Positions 34,289-43,437 of a stretch of DNA of 49,490 bases are shown piece by piece (the first letter of the stretch is position 1; the number at the start of each line of letters is the position of its first letter). The notes below the pieces were generated by a model. That model was given only the letters and a program-made list of their open reading frames with translations, was not told the origin of the DNA and did not search any database. Position numbers and translations under genes: made by a program. Source of the DNA: a bacterium (GTDB lineage Bacteria > Ratteibacteria > UBA8468 > B48-G9 > DTJG01); assembly GCA_029552985.1 (NCBI GenBank), contig JAKPDB010000118.1, forward strand, positions 1 through 49,490, given 5' to 3'.

Positions 34289-36382
34289 TTATAGTATATT
34301 ATGTCTCCTTCTTAAAAACCAGCACACAGAAAGAACCAAGAAAATTATAAAAACGACATATTTTTCCGAAGTATCCGTTACTGCAAGCCGTGTGTTGATT
34401 GTGGTTCTACGAAGTTTCAGTGCATTTACCAGTCCTTCGGGATTTTCAACTGGGAAATATTCTCCATCAGAAATTTCAGCAAGTTTTTTTAAATAAATAT
34501 CATCTTTACCGATATTTTCTGTTTCACTTCCATGTTTTGTAACAACAAATTCTTTTTTGTTAATTTTTCCTTCGTTTTCAGCACAGATGATATAAATGCC
34601 TTCTCTGTCAGGAACAAAAGAACATGTATCCTGCGAGATATTGAGGTCTGCTGGTAGATTATCAGGGCCTGTGATATATGCCTTAAAATGTTTGTTTTGA
34701 TTTTTGAAAACAAATTTTATGTCAACCTTTTCTCCTTTTGCATATATCCTGTCAACAAAAATTTCAGGGACGATATCACCAATTTTTAGGTAATCTTCGG
34801 GTTTGCAGAGAAATCTTATGATTCTTCCCCAGAATTTCTCATAAGCAGTTTTTTCCTGTTCATTTGAACCATAGTACCATTTCCATGTTGAATCAGTGGC
34901 AACGACAGCACATCTGCCTGTGAATGCAGTCGTTGTCACAACAATTGGTGCATTGTTTGAAACTGGGTTGTCAATCAGAACAATGCCGCCTGGTTTTACA
35001 GAATTTAGAACATTTAACCTGTCGAGAACTGGCAGTGATTGAAAATCTTCAAAAACAGTCAAATTTTTTCCTTCTTCAGTAATTGAAGGCCTGAATGGAC
35101 CCTGTATGAAAGATGCTTCATTTCCCGTAATATTAACAGGCAGTATTTCTTTGATTGGTGTCCTGTTGAGTCCTTTGAGAAAATTTTCTCCGCCAAGAAA
35201 AAGTATGCTACCGTTTTTTTCCACAAAGTTTCTCAGATTTTCCAGGTCTTTTTCTGAAAACGACGAGAAGTCAATGTCTCCGAAAATAATGATGTTAAAA
35301 TTCTGAAGAAATTTTTCACTGCCAAGAATATCCGGTGGTATATCAATGGTTTTGCCACCTATTTGCTGGAATGTCGATTCTCCAATTCTGACAAGACTGC
35401 AGGTTTCAATTTTTCTGTCTGATTCAAGGAACCTTTTAAGAAATTTATACTCCCATCTGAGATTTCCTTCAACATATAGAATATGTATTGTTGGTGAAAT
35501 CACCCGTGCGAGAAGGAAGCAGTGATTATTTTCAAGATTTGATTCTCCGATGCCTGGTTGAACAGATATTTCATAGACATAATCTCCCTGTGAAAGAGAT
35601 GGAATTTCAAAATCCACACGATTAAAATTTGAAGCAAGATTGATGGTTTTGCCCTGAATGAGTTTTTTATTTTCTTTCAGCGAAACAACCACGTTTTCGT
35701 TATCATAACCCTTCTGAGTGATAATGGAACTGATTTTCAGCACCTCACCTTCATATATAGGTGAATTTGTGATGACTGTGGCTATTCCAATATCTTTTGC
35801 AGATTCTTCTCCGATGCCGATAGTATAAACTGGTACAGTTAATTTATTTTTCATTTCTTCCCACAAGATGTATTGGGTTTCATACCCATCAGAAAGAATC
35901 ACAACACCCGAACAATTGTTTGAGTGTGTTTTAATGATGTCTGAAAGCAAAGAGGCAATTTTTGTGGCATGCTGGTCTGCTTTGAGAAAAGGAATATCTT
36001 TTTGCGCGAGAGTTTTTAGTTCAGAGCCAAAAGAATAAAAAATTGGTCTGTATTTTTTCAGGTATCTGGTTTTTGCAAGGAATTCTCTAACTCTATCAAT
36101 TTTTGAGATTCCTGATTTATCTTTCGTACTCATGCTGAGGGAATTGTCTATCATCACGACAATTGGCTTTTTTATTGCTGTTTTGATGTGAAGAGAAAGT
36201 TCTGGCTGGAATATCGCGCACATGAGAAGAAATACTGCGATTAAATGAAGAAAAAGAGGCATGCGCATTCTTTTTCTGGGCAGGAGTCTTGTGTAAGCCA
36301 GGGTGGTAACAAAGATGACTGCCGCAAAAAACAATATCACCACAGTGGTAGGCGCCGGACAATTAAAGTTTATGCGAAGCAT
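34289..36382 (-). CDS. Membrane protein with VWA domain and glutamine-amidotransferase-like domain
   Basis: A 697-aa protein. The start at 36382 is chosen for its AAAGGAG site; an in-frame ATG 27 nt upstream has none. Two N-terminal membrane helices (VVILFFAAVIFVTTLAYT and FLHLIAVFLLMCAIF) are followed by a von Willebrand A-like domain with an intact MIDAS start, VMIDNSLSMS, and VVILSDGYET. A class I glutamine-amidotransferase-like fold follows at about 330-530 (IHILYVEGNLRWEYKFLKRF, FGDIDFSSFSEKD, GSILFLGGENF). A C-terminal membrane helix (YVVFIIFLVLSVCWFL) ends the protein. Such proteins pair with BatA in MoxR operons. It overlaps the upstream BatA-like gene by 20 nt. Confidence 0.85.
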   Translation of the reverse strand: MLRINFNCPAPTTVVILFFAAVIFVTTLAYTRLLPRKRMRMPLFLHLIAVFLLMCAIFQPELSLHIKTAIKKPIVVMIDNSLSMSTKDKSGISKIDRVREFLAKTRYLKKYRPIFYSFGSELKTLAQKDIPFLKADQHATKIASLLSDIIKTHSNNCSGVVILSDGYETQYILWEEMKNKLTVPVYTIGIGEESAKDIGIATVITNSPIYEGEVLKISSIITQKGYDNENVVVSLKENKKLIQGKTINLASNFNRVDFEIPSLSQGDYVYEISVQPGIGESNLENNHCFLLARVISPTIHILYVEGNLRWEYKFLKRFLESDRKIETCSLVRIGESTFQQIGGKTIDIPPDILGSEKFLQNFNIIIFGDIDFSSFSEKDLENLRNFVEKNGSILFLGGENFLKGLNRTPIKEILPVNITGNEASFIQGPFRPSITEEGKNLTVFEDFQSLPVLDRLNVLNSVKPGGIVLIDNPVSNNAPIVVTTTAFTGRCAVVATDSTWKWYYGSNEQEKTAYEKFWGRIIRFLCKPEDYLKIGDIVPEIFVDRIYAKGEKVDIKFVFKNQNKHFKAYITGPDNLPADLNISQDTCSFVPDREGIYIICAENEGKINKKEFVVTKHGSETENIGKDDIYLKKLAEISDGEYFPVENPEGLVNALKLRRTTINTRLAVTDTSEKYVVFIIFLVLSVCWFLRRRHNIL

Positions 36383-38378
36383 GTGCTCCTTTTTCTTTGA
36401 AAAAAACAAAAAGATTACTTAACATCAGTTCTGTAATTAAGAGAGCCATTGCAAGTTCAAGGAAAACCATCATCAGGTTACCGCCTGAAGTCTCCATGGT
36501 AATAAATTTTTCCATATTATTTCTGCTAACGAAGTTCACTCTGGTCTTTCTTAAAATTGTCCTGATTTCTCCATATGAAATTTTTGAAGGATTTCCCTCT
36601 GTATGGGGCACATTGACTGATACCATCTGTTTTTGTTCATTTCCTTTTGCAATAAATTGCGCTGTCCAGATCCCTGGTAAGTCAGGCACATATGAAACAG
36701 GCATTTTCCCTGTGTTTTTTATTATGCTTATTGTGCCTTCAGGGTTGATGATATTTACAGAATCAGCATTTTCTGAACCTTTTACTATTACGGTATTACC
36801 AACAGATACTGAATGGGTGATTCCAGAGAGATAGTCAATCATTACAGTCATCATAACAGGGAAAAATGGTTTGGTATGTAAGTTTGTCCATGGTTGGCAC
36901 GGTGTAAATGTAAATAGAAACACTTTTCCTTTTCCAATTCTTTTTTCAATCAGGGCAACACTGCCATTATCAAGTCTCATCAGGATGTCTCCAGTAATTT
37001 CCCTGACAGAATAACAGGCATTGAACCTTGTTGTTTTCAGATAATCAAATGTCTGTTCACCAAATTCTGTAAAAAGGGGATGGCCGGTTGCAATCCAGGC
37101 AACACCAGCAGATTTTATAAAATCATGTTTTCTATCAAGTTTTGCTGGCATGATAAAGATGTTTTTTCCCTTGTGAAGCCAGTCATTATTGAAATCTTCT
37201 GGCGCAATTCTTTCTCCGGGAAAATAGATGAGGGTACCGCCATCAAAAATGTACTGGTAAAGTTTTTCCTTGGCAGAAACTTCCATTTTTTCTGGATTTA
37301 CCAGAATGATTGCCCTGTATTGCTCAAAGGATACATCAGAAATTTCATTGGTTTTCTTTGTGTCAACAACAATGGTACCAGAAGAAGCAACAGAAGATTT
37401 AGTATAAAAAAGAGAGGTATCGTCAGAACTCACCAACAGAAGTTTTTTTTCACCACTTGTTTCTCTCTGAAGATAAAACTGGTTGTCAATTTTCAAAACA
37501 TCTGGATAAGCCAATTCTGCTTTTAGTGATTGACAATCATTCCCGATATTGATTTCTACCTCAGTGGTTTTTTCTCCTGGAAGGTTGACCTGTTTTACAG
37601 TATGAAAATTTTCGCCGGAAATATTTAGTTCTGTTGTGACCTGTTGCTTACCCCAGTTTATTATTTCACAGATATAGGTGTTTTTGCCAGGTACTGGGTA
37701 AAGGTCCTTGATGGTCAAGTTTTCGCGATAGTCCTCGCCTGCATCAATTACTGTAACATCAGCACTGATTTTTCCTGGTAAAGCGACTTTTTCCCATGCG
37801 GATTTCTGGAAATCTGTGATGATGAATATTTTTTTATATCCAGATTTTTTTTCAAGCAGAAAACAGGCGGTATTTAATGCTGTTTGCAAAGTATTGCCGT
37901 GAAAACCCGGTTTGCTTTCCCGTATTTGTTTTGCCACATCTTGGTAAATGCGAGAAAATGGAATTGTTCTGCCACTGGCAAACACCACACTTACGTTGGT
38001 TCCTTTTCTCAATGAGGCAAGAATTTGTTCTGAACATTTTTGAAGGTTTTTCCAGACATTTTGCGACGGCCCTGCAGACATGCTTGCTGAATCGTCAAGA
38101 ATTAAAACAGTGTAAGATTCTTTTCCAGCAAGAATGGTTTTTCTACTAACTGGCTGAGCAATCGCGATAAACAGGCAGGCAACAAGCACAGTTCTCAACA
38201 GTAACACAAGGATTTCTTCAAGTTTCTGTCTTCTGATGGTTTTTCTATGGGTGAGTTTAATAAATCTGACTGTACTGAAAAAATAAACCGGTGATTTTTT
38301 CCTTGAAAATAAATGTATCAATATGGGTACACTGATACCTGCAAGTCCCCACAAAAAGATTGGTTGAAGAAACCCCAT
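36363..38378 (-). CDS. BatA-like aerotolerance-family membrane protein with VWA domain
   Basis: A 671-aa protein. The N-terminus (LQPIFLWGLAGISVPILIHL, then a basic loop and LEEILVLLLRTVLVACLFIA) is the BatA N-terminal domain. A VWA domain follows with MIDAS LILDDSASMSAG and a later IFIITDFQKSAWE. A beta-rich region and a GATase-like region follow, with a C-terminal membrane helix (MMVFLELAMALLITELML). BatA-type proteins act with MoxR ATPases and DUF58 proteins in envelope-protein maturation or stress tolerance. The detailed mechanism is unsettled. It follows the DUF58 gene after 9 nt. Confidence 0.88.
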   Translation of the reverse strand: MGFLQPIFLWGLAGISVPILIHLFSRKKSPVYFFSTVRFIKLTHRKTIRRQKLEEILVLLLRTVLVACLFIAIAQPVSRKTILAGKESYTVLILDDSASMSAGPSQNVWKNLQKCSEQILASLRKGTNVSVVFASGRTIPFSRIYQDVAKQIRESKPGFHGNTLQTALNTACFLLEKKSGYKKIFIITDFQKSAWEKVALPGKISADVTVIDAGEDYRENLTIKDLYPVPGKNTYICEIINWGKQQVTTELNISGENFHTVKQVNLPGEKTTEVEINIGNDCQSLKAELAYPDVLKIDNQFYLQRETSGEKKLLLVSSDDTSLFYTKSSVASSGTIVVDTKKTNEISDVSFEQYRAIILVNPEKMEVSAKEKLYQYIFDGGTLIYFPGERIAPEDFNNDWLHKGKNIFIMPAKLDRKHDFIKSAGVAWIATGHPLFTEFGEQTFDYLKTTRFNACYSVREITGDILMRLDNGSVALIEKRIGKGKVFLFTFTPCQPWTNLHTKPFFPVMMTVMIDYLSGITHSVSVGNTVIVKGSENADSVNIINPEGTISIIKNTGKMPVSYVPDLPGIWTAQFIAKGNEQKQMVSVNVPHTEGNPSKISYGEIRTILRKTRVNFVSRNNMEKFITMETSGGNLMMVFLELAMALLITELMLSNLFVFFKEKGAHASHKL

Positions 38379-38387
38379 AGGTTTTTC

Positions 38388-39287
38388 TCACATTGTGCGT
38401 GAACGCAGTTCAAGAAATTGATACAGGAAATAATCAAACGGCGTTTGCGTCACAGTTTTTGCATAACTGATACCTCTTTCTGAGCATGCTCTTTGATAGA
38501 ATGTTGTGAACTGATTAAAAACGCGTTGATACGCAGCGCGAATGGATGCTGCATCCACAGTGATTCTTTCATTGGTTTCCATATCAATGAAATCCTTGAA
38601 TCCTTCAAAAGGGAAATCCATTTCTGCCCTGTCAATAATATGAAAAACAATAATTTCATGATGTTTATGTCTGAAATGCGCGAGTCCTCTCATGACGGAT
38701 TCCTGGTCATCAAAGAGGTCAGAGATCAGTATTATCAAACTTCTTCTCTTGATGTGATTTGCTATTTTGTGAAGAGTATCTCCGATATTTGTATCCTTGC
38801 CTGGTTTGAGATTTTCAATGATTTTAATAAGATAATGAAAATGGGCTTTCGTTGAAGATGGTTTAATGAAATTTTTGATGTCTGAATCAAATACCACCAG
38901 TCCGGTTGCATCCTTCTGTTTTGTCATTAAATAGCTCAGGCATCCTGCAAGACACCGGGCATAAGTAAATTTTGTGATGCTGTCGGTTTTTGAAGAATAA
39001 TTCATAGAATTGCTGGTATCAAGAAGGATGTAAGATTTCAGGTTGGTTTCTTCTCTGAACTCCCTGACATAGAGTCTGTCAGTTCTTCCGTACACTTTCC
39101 AGTCAAGATATTTCGGGTCATCGCCATGTACATACTGGCGATGTTCAGCAAATTCAATACTTGCTCCTTTATGAATACTCTTATGCAGTCCTGATATGAA
39201 ACCTTCAACAATGGTCTTTGCAACGAGGGACAGATTTCCAAATTTTGTAAGGATTTTTGGGTCTAAAATTTTTGCAGATTTTTCCAT
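38388..39287 (-). CDS. DUF58 (VWA-like) protein
   Basis: A 299-aa soluble protein. HKSIHKGASIEFAEHRQYVH followed by GDDPKYLDWKVYGRTDRLYV is the DUF58 core motif. YILLDTSNSMNY supplies the VWA MIDAS residues, and LIILISDLFDD the second. DUF58 proteins are regular partners of MoxR ATPases, perhaps as metal-dependent adaptors. No ribosome binding site is obvious before its start, 34 nt after the MoxR stop codon. Confidence 0.92.
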   Translation of the reverse strand: MEKSAKILDPKILTKFGNLSLVAKTIVEGFISGLHKSIHKGASIEFAEHRQYVHGDDPKYLDWKVYGRTDRLYVREFREETNLKSYILLDTSNSMNYSSKTDSITKFTYARCLAGCLSYLMTKQKDATGLVVFDSDIKNFIKPSSTKAHFHYLIKIIENLKPGKDTNIGDTLHKIANHIKRRSLIILISDLFDDQESVMRGLAHFRHKHHEIIVFHIIDRAEMDFPFEGFKDFIDMETNERITVDAASIRAAYQRVFNQFTTFYQRACSERGISYAKTVTQTPFDYFLYQFLELRSRTM

Positions 39288-39321
39288 TGGATTGTTTAAC
39301 AGAAAAACCGGCTAAAAATTC

Positions 39322-40311
39322 TCATGTTGATTCTGGAATTTCTTCAATAAGTTTTGTTACGATTTTTTCTGAATCAACACCATCAGCGTCAGCAGTAAAA
39401 TTTGTGAATATCCTGTGTCTCAAAACACTGCTGGCAACATACTTGATATCCTGAATGGACACATTAACATCCCCGCGAAGCCCCGCTCTTGTTTTTGCTG
39501 CAAGAATCAGATACTGTGTTGCCCTTGGTCCTGCTCCCCAGTTCACATAATTTTTTACAAAATCCGGGCATTTTCCATTATTTGGCCTGGTGTTTCTTAC
39601 AAGGTTCACAGCGTATCCGACAACAAAATCCGAAACAGGAATGTCCTGAATGAGTTTCTGGAAATGAATAATTTTTTCACCATTGAGGACAGGGGAGATT
39701 TCAGGCAAATTCTGAAGCACATGATGTTCTGCGATCTTTTTTTCATCTTCAATATCAGGATAATTTAGGTAAATACTGAGCATAAACCTATCCAGTTGTG
39801 CCTCAGGTAAAGGATATGTTCCTTCAAGTTCTATCGGGTTCTGGGTTGCCAGCACAAGAAACGGCATGTCCAGCGGATATGTCCTTCCTCCAACTGTGAC
39901 CTGGTATTCCTGCATTGCTTCAAGTAATGCCGCCTGAGTTTTCGGTGGTGCGCGGTTGATTTCGTCTGCAAGCACCAGGTTTGCAAAAACAGGGCCAGGA
40001 ATAAATCTCAAATTTCTTTGTCTTGATTCAGGATGTTCTTCAATAATATCAATTCCTGTGATATCAGACGGCATCAGGTCAGGTGTAAATTGAATCCTCT
40101 TAAATTTGAGTTCCAGAATTTTTGAAAGGGTTCTTATCATGAGTGTTTTTGCAAGCCCTGGCACACCAATAAGCAGGCAATGCCCGCCAGCAAAAAGCCC
40201 TATTAGAATTTTTTCAATGATGTCATCCTGCCCCACAATCACACGATGCATTTCCTCTATAATTTTTTTCCTTGCCGTTTCAAGTTCTTTGAGCATTTCA
40301 ATACTATTCAT
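39322..40311 (-). CDS. MoxR-family AAA+ ATPase
   Basis: A 329-aa AAA+ chaperone-like ATPase. Walker A GVPGLAKT is at 49-56, Walker B LVLADE at 112-117, and INRAPPKTQAALLEAMQE is the MoxR signature. ATQNPIELEGTYPLPEAQLD is sensor 1 and DRFML follows. AGPRATQYLILAAKTRA is the sensor 2 region. MoxR proteins remodel or activate proteins held by VWA-domain partners, here the three downstream VWA-type proteins. It starts 7 nt after the DUF4159 stop codon. Confidence 0.95.
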   Translation of the reverse strand: MNSIEMLKELETARKKIIEEMHRVIVGQDDIIEKILIGLFAGGHCLLIGVPGLAKTLMIRTLSKILELKFKRIQFTPDLMPSDITGIDIIEEHPESRQRNLRFIPGPVFANLVLADEINRAPPKTQAALLEAMQEYQVTVGGRTYPLDMPFLVLATQNPIELEGTYPLPEAQLDRFMLSIYLNYPDIEDEKKIAEHHVLQNLPEISPVLNGEKIIHFQKLIQDIPVSDFVVGYAVNLVRNTRPNNGKCPDFVKNYVNWGAGPRATQYLILAAKTRAGLRGDVNVSIQDIKYVASSVLRHRIFTNFTADADGVDSEKIVTKLIEEIPEST

Positions 40312-40318
40312 TTTGTTT

Positions 40319-41761
40319 TTAATTGGTCATCAGGTAGGTAATAATGTTGACCCCAACCTGCTGCGCCTGGGCTGCTTCAATTTCTTTTGTATATGGTCTC
40401 GGAATACCTTCCCAGCCGCTACCCATTCCATAAGGAGAAAAAACTACAACTGGGATTCCTTTGAATGTATAAATCTCAAGGGGTGGATTGCGTTCAGGAA
40501 AAGTATAACGAAATTCTTCTATTTTGAACGGCACCTTGTAAATTCTATGATTGGAATCCCATGTTACGCATTTCGCCTCAGGCAATACCTTTTTCATAAG
40601 AGATCTGAAGCCATCGGTAAATTCCTGACTTCCACAACATGCATCAGCAATAATAGCACCGCCTCCAAGTAAAAATTCCCTGAGTTTTTTTATTTCAGTT
40701 TCTGATAGATTCGGATTAAAATGTCCTGTCATATATAAGATTGGGGTGTCCTTCAGGGAATCCTTTTTCAGGTCAATCACGATTCTGTCAAGAAATACAG
40801 ATGCTGCCGTCTGTTCGCCTGTTTTTTTCAGCAGTTTTCCAATAGATGCTGGATGAGGGTCCCAATCGCCAGAATGCACAATCTGCCCGATATAAAGTCT
40901 GCCTTCCTTTTTCTTTGTTTTTTCAACATAAAGCGGAGTCATTCCGAATAGTTTTCCATATTCAATCCAGCCAAGACAATATGTTAACATGTTCATTCCG
41001 ATTTTGATTGCATCCTGTACCTGGTATCTTGCTCCCCAGGGATGAGTATGTAAAGCCCAGCCACAGCCCAGATCATACGGCGAAAGTATCACTGCAGCTC
41101 TACATCCAAGATTTAAGACCCTCAAATTGGGACTGCCTGTAGATGCAACATTGTCCTTGAGCATACCTACTGAACTGATATCTTCCAGACAATTCATCAG
41201 AGGATGATTTCCATAAACAGGATACATGTTCCTATCAGGATAGAGTTTGTCCACCCACTCAACCATTGCTTTTAAAAAATCAGGGCTTCCTGAAGACGCA
41301 TTAATCCAAAGAAATCCACCTTTTTCAAGATATTCCTTAATTTTCGATATTGTGCTATCATCAGGAACAAATGGTTCAACGCTGGTGATATAAAGAATCG
41401 GGATTTCATCAGGGTCAAACGAAAATCTTTTTAAATCAATTTTGATGGCTTGATAAGCAATACCGATTTTTTGACTGGCAAGCCGCAAAAGATTTTCAAT
41501 GTCATTTTCTGCCCGCGTCCAGCTTTCATTTGTTCCGCATATCACTTTTCCAACAAGCACTGGCGGTGCAGGTGGATTTTTTCTCTCACTTCTTCGCAGT
41601 GGAGTCGCTGGCAGAGGTAGTGGCGGAAACGCTTCGCCTGCTTTAATCCTCTGCGGCTCTTTTGCTGGTGGTGCCTTCCCACACTCCCAGGCAAGACACA
41701 TATTCAGTCCGAGCCCAAGCGCTGCTATACACAAAATTACTTTTATCTTTTGCATTGTCAT
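40319..41761 (-). CDS. Exported protein with two tandem DUF4159 domains
   Basis: A 480-aa protein with a signal peptide (KIKVILCIAALGLGLNMCLA) and then a proline-rich linker (PPLPLPATPLRRS). Two related domains follow, at about 70-275 and 285-480. Both contain an IPILYITS or TPILYMTG strand, a KEYLEKGGFLWINASSGSPD or REFLLGGGAIIADACCGSQE segment, and a final VVVFSPYGMGSGW or AVILSPYDLGCGW motif. This is an internal duplication of DUF4159, a ThuA-like fold often encoded beside MoxR. Two in-frame ATGs (41761 and 41755) are possible. It is the first gene of the nine-gene leftward operon. Confidence 0.85.
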   Translation of the reverse strand: MTMQKIKVILCIAALGLGLNMCLAWECGKAPPAKEPQRIKAGEAFPPLPLPATPLRRSERKNPPAPPVLVGKVICGTNESWTRAENDIENLLRLASQKIGIAYQAIKIDLKRFSFDPDEIPILYITSVEPFVPDDSTISKIKEYLEKGGFLWINASSGSPDFLKAMVEWVDKLYPDRNMYPVYGNHPLMNCLEDISSVGMLKDNVASTGSPNLRVLNLGCRAAVILSPYDLGCGWALHTHPWGARYQVQDAIKIGMNMLTYCLGWIEYGKLFGMTPLYVEKTKKKEGRLYIGQIVHSGDWDPHPASIGKLLKKTGEQTAASVFLDRIVIDLKKDSLKDTPILYMTGHFNPNLSETEIKKLREFLLGGGAIIADACCGSQEFTDGFRSLMKKVLPEAKCVTWDSNHRIYKVPFKIEEFRYTFPERNPPLEIYTFKGIPVVVFSPYGMGSGWEGIPRPYTKEIEAAQAQQVGVNIITYLMTN

Positions 41762-42318
41762 ATTAAGTATAGACGATGTATTCTTGCGTATAGTTTACAA
41801 CCATGAAAATTTCTTGCAAGTGCCATAGTCATTGTCTCAAAATTGATATGGAAGTATGTTATCAAAAATTTCCCTCTTTACAAAAATTTTTCTCTTACTT
41901 TCTCCCTTTATAAAATTCCTCCCCCTAATTCTCCCCCTTTTCAAAAGGGGGATTGAGGGGGAGGTTAGATGAAATCTCCTCCAGCCCCTCTTTTATAAAG
42001 AGGGGAGTAAACAAGGGAGATGCAAGAGGGATTTTACAACAGTTTAGGGTTTCCTCTCCTCATTGGGAGAGTTCCCTTTCCATTTTTCCTCTATCCTTGA
42101 GGGAGAGGATTAATGCGAGGGGTGTCCTTTTTCCCCTTACAGAAGGAGATACAGGAGAGATTTCATTAGGATTTCAATTTTGGGTTTCAGATGCAGAATT
42201 TTCTCTATATTGGTGACAGGGTAGATATGATATTTCAATTATTTTTTGACAAGGTGGAACTTATGAATAAAATTAGTATATCCAGTTAACAGTTTCATAC
42301 AACCATGAGGAGGAAAGC
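41762..42318. repeat. Divergent intergenic region filled with hairpin-forming dispersed repeats (copy 2)
   Basis: The region has no supportable gene. It contains a perfect 9-bp stem CCCCCTTTT/AAAAGGGGG (41933-41951) nested in a larger CCTCCCCCT...AGGGGGAGG hairpin (about 41918-41963). A second 9-bp stem CCCCTCTTT/AAAGAGGGG lies at 41985-42005. Block B (GATGCAAGAGGGATTTTA, 42019-42036) and block A (CCTCTATCCTTGAGGG, then ATTAATGCGAGGGGTGTC; 42083-42130) are relatives of the 17.0-17.2 kb copy. A third, weaker B-like piece starts near 42143. Confidence 0.65.
42246..42273 (+). promoter_or_regulatory. Putative sigma-70 promoter for the DUF6807-xylulokinase genes
   Basis: TTGACA (42246-42251), a 16-bp spacer and TAAAAT (42268-42273) lie about 45 bp upstream of the ATG at 42319, which has a strong GAGGAGG site. 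Confidence 0.6.
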
Positions 42319-43431
42319 ATGAAAATTTCTATAGAAAACAAAACAAGGAAATGGCTTGCAGGACCTTTTGTTATTGATTGTGATGAGGGCTCAAGGACAA
42401 AGTGTGTTTGCCGTGGCAAAGAAATTCCATCTCAATATGATGAAAAAAACAAAAAACTTGTGGTGATGCTGCCAGATATTGAGAAGAATGAAAAATGTGA
42501 ACTTGAATTCAAACAGGGTGCCACATCACATTTAGAAGTAAAGATGATAGATAATCCAGAAAAGGGTGTTGTTGACATCATGATTGGTGAAGAGTTATTT
42601 TCTTCGTATCACTACGGAAAACATGTGGCAAGACCATTTTTAAATCCAGTAATCAGTGTAAAGGGAAAATCTGTTCTCAGACCACCTGTAGCTGAAGAAA
42701 ATCCAGAAAAACCTGACCACATTCATCACAGGGGTATCTGGGTTGCTCATGGAGATATCAATGGTGTTGACAACTGGAGTGAAATGGAAGGTCATGGATG
42801 GACAGTTCATCAGGAATTTCTGGAATTGACAGGTGGACCAGTGTTTGGCAGACTCCATGCAAAAAGTTTCTGGACCAATCATCAAAGAATTAAAATTTGT
42901 GAAGAAGAACGAATCATTACAGTTTACAATATGCCTGCGTCTGCAAGAATTATAGATCATGTGGTGATATTGCGTGCGACAGAAGGTGAACTTGTATTCA
43001 GAGACACAAAAGAATCAGGATTGTTAAGTATTCGGGTAATGCCATCAATGCAGGCAGATAAACAGGGAACATTAGAAAATGCTTATGGAGGAGTTAATGG
43101 GATCGAGTGCTGGGGCAAAAGGGCTCAATGGTGTGATTACTGGGGTCCTGTAGATGATGTGACTGTTGGTATTGCAGTATTTGACCAGCCAACAAATCTC
43201 AGATATCCAACCTGGTGGCACATAAGAGACTATGGACTATTCAGTGCAAACTTTTTCGGGCTCAGTGAATTCACAGGTGATAAAAAAATATCAGGCACCT
43301 ATATCCTGCCAGCATATCAGGAACTGAAATTGTTTTACAGGATTTATGTACACGAAGGAGACACAAGAAAAGGTAATGTGCCTACACGATATCTTAACTT
43401 CCTTTATCCGCCTGCTATATCAAAAGAATAA
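42319..43431 (+). CDS. DUF6807 (PmoA-like) family protein
   Basis: A 370-aa cytoplasmic protein. The conserved parts are the KPDHIHHRGIWVAHGDINGV core and DNWSEMEGHG, then VFRDTKESGLLSIRVMPSM and a late RYPTWWHIRDYGLFSANFFG. These are typical of DUF6807, labelled PmoA in databases although unrelated to methane monooxygenase chemistry as far as known. Members are common in planctomycete-type sugar-degradation loci and probably bind or modify carbohydrates. The H-I-H-H-R segment could bind metal. A strong ribosome binding site precedes the ATG. The xylulokinase follows 6 nt after its stop codon, so a shared sugar pathway is likely. Confidence 0.82.
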   Translation: MKISIENKTRKWLAGPFVIDCDEGSRTKCVCRGKEIPSQYDEKNKKLVVMLPDIEKNEKCELEFKQGATSHLEVKMIDNPEKGVVDIMIGEELFSSYHYGKHVARPFLNPVISVKGKSVLRPPVAEENPEKPDHIHHRGIWVAHGDINGVDNWSEMEGHGWTVHQEFLELTGGPVFGRLHAKSFWTNHQRIKICEEERIITVYNMPASARIIDHVVILRATEGELVFRDTKESGLLSIRVMPSMQADKQGTLENAYGGVNGIECWGKRAQWCDYWGPVDDVTVGIAVFDQPTNLRYPTWWHIRDYGLFSANFFGLSEFTGDKKISGTYILPAYQELKLFYRIYVHEGDTRKGNVPTRYLNFLYPPAISKE

Positions 43432-43437
43432 TTGAAC

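Noticed and set aside
41900-42150. A possible CRISPR array
   Set aside because: The repeats are palindromic, unequal in length and irregularly spaced, without spacer-like units. No cas genes are in the window.
41953-42216. An 87-codon frame in the repeat-rich divergent gap
   Set aside because: It lies entirely within hairpin repeats and is explained by them.
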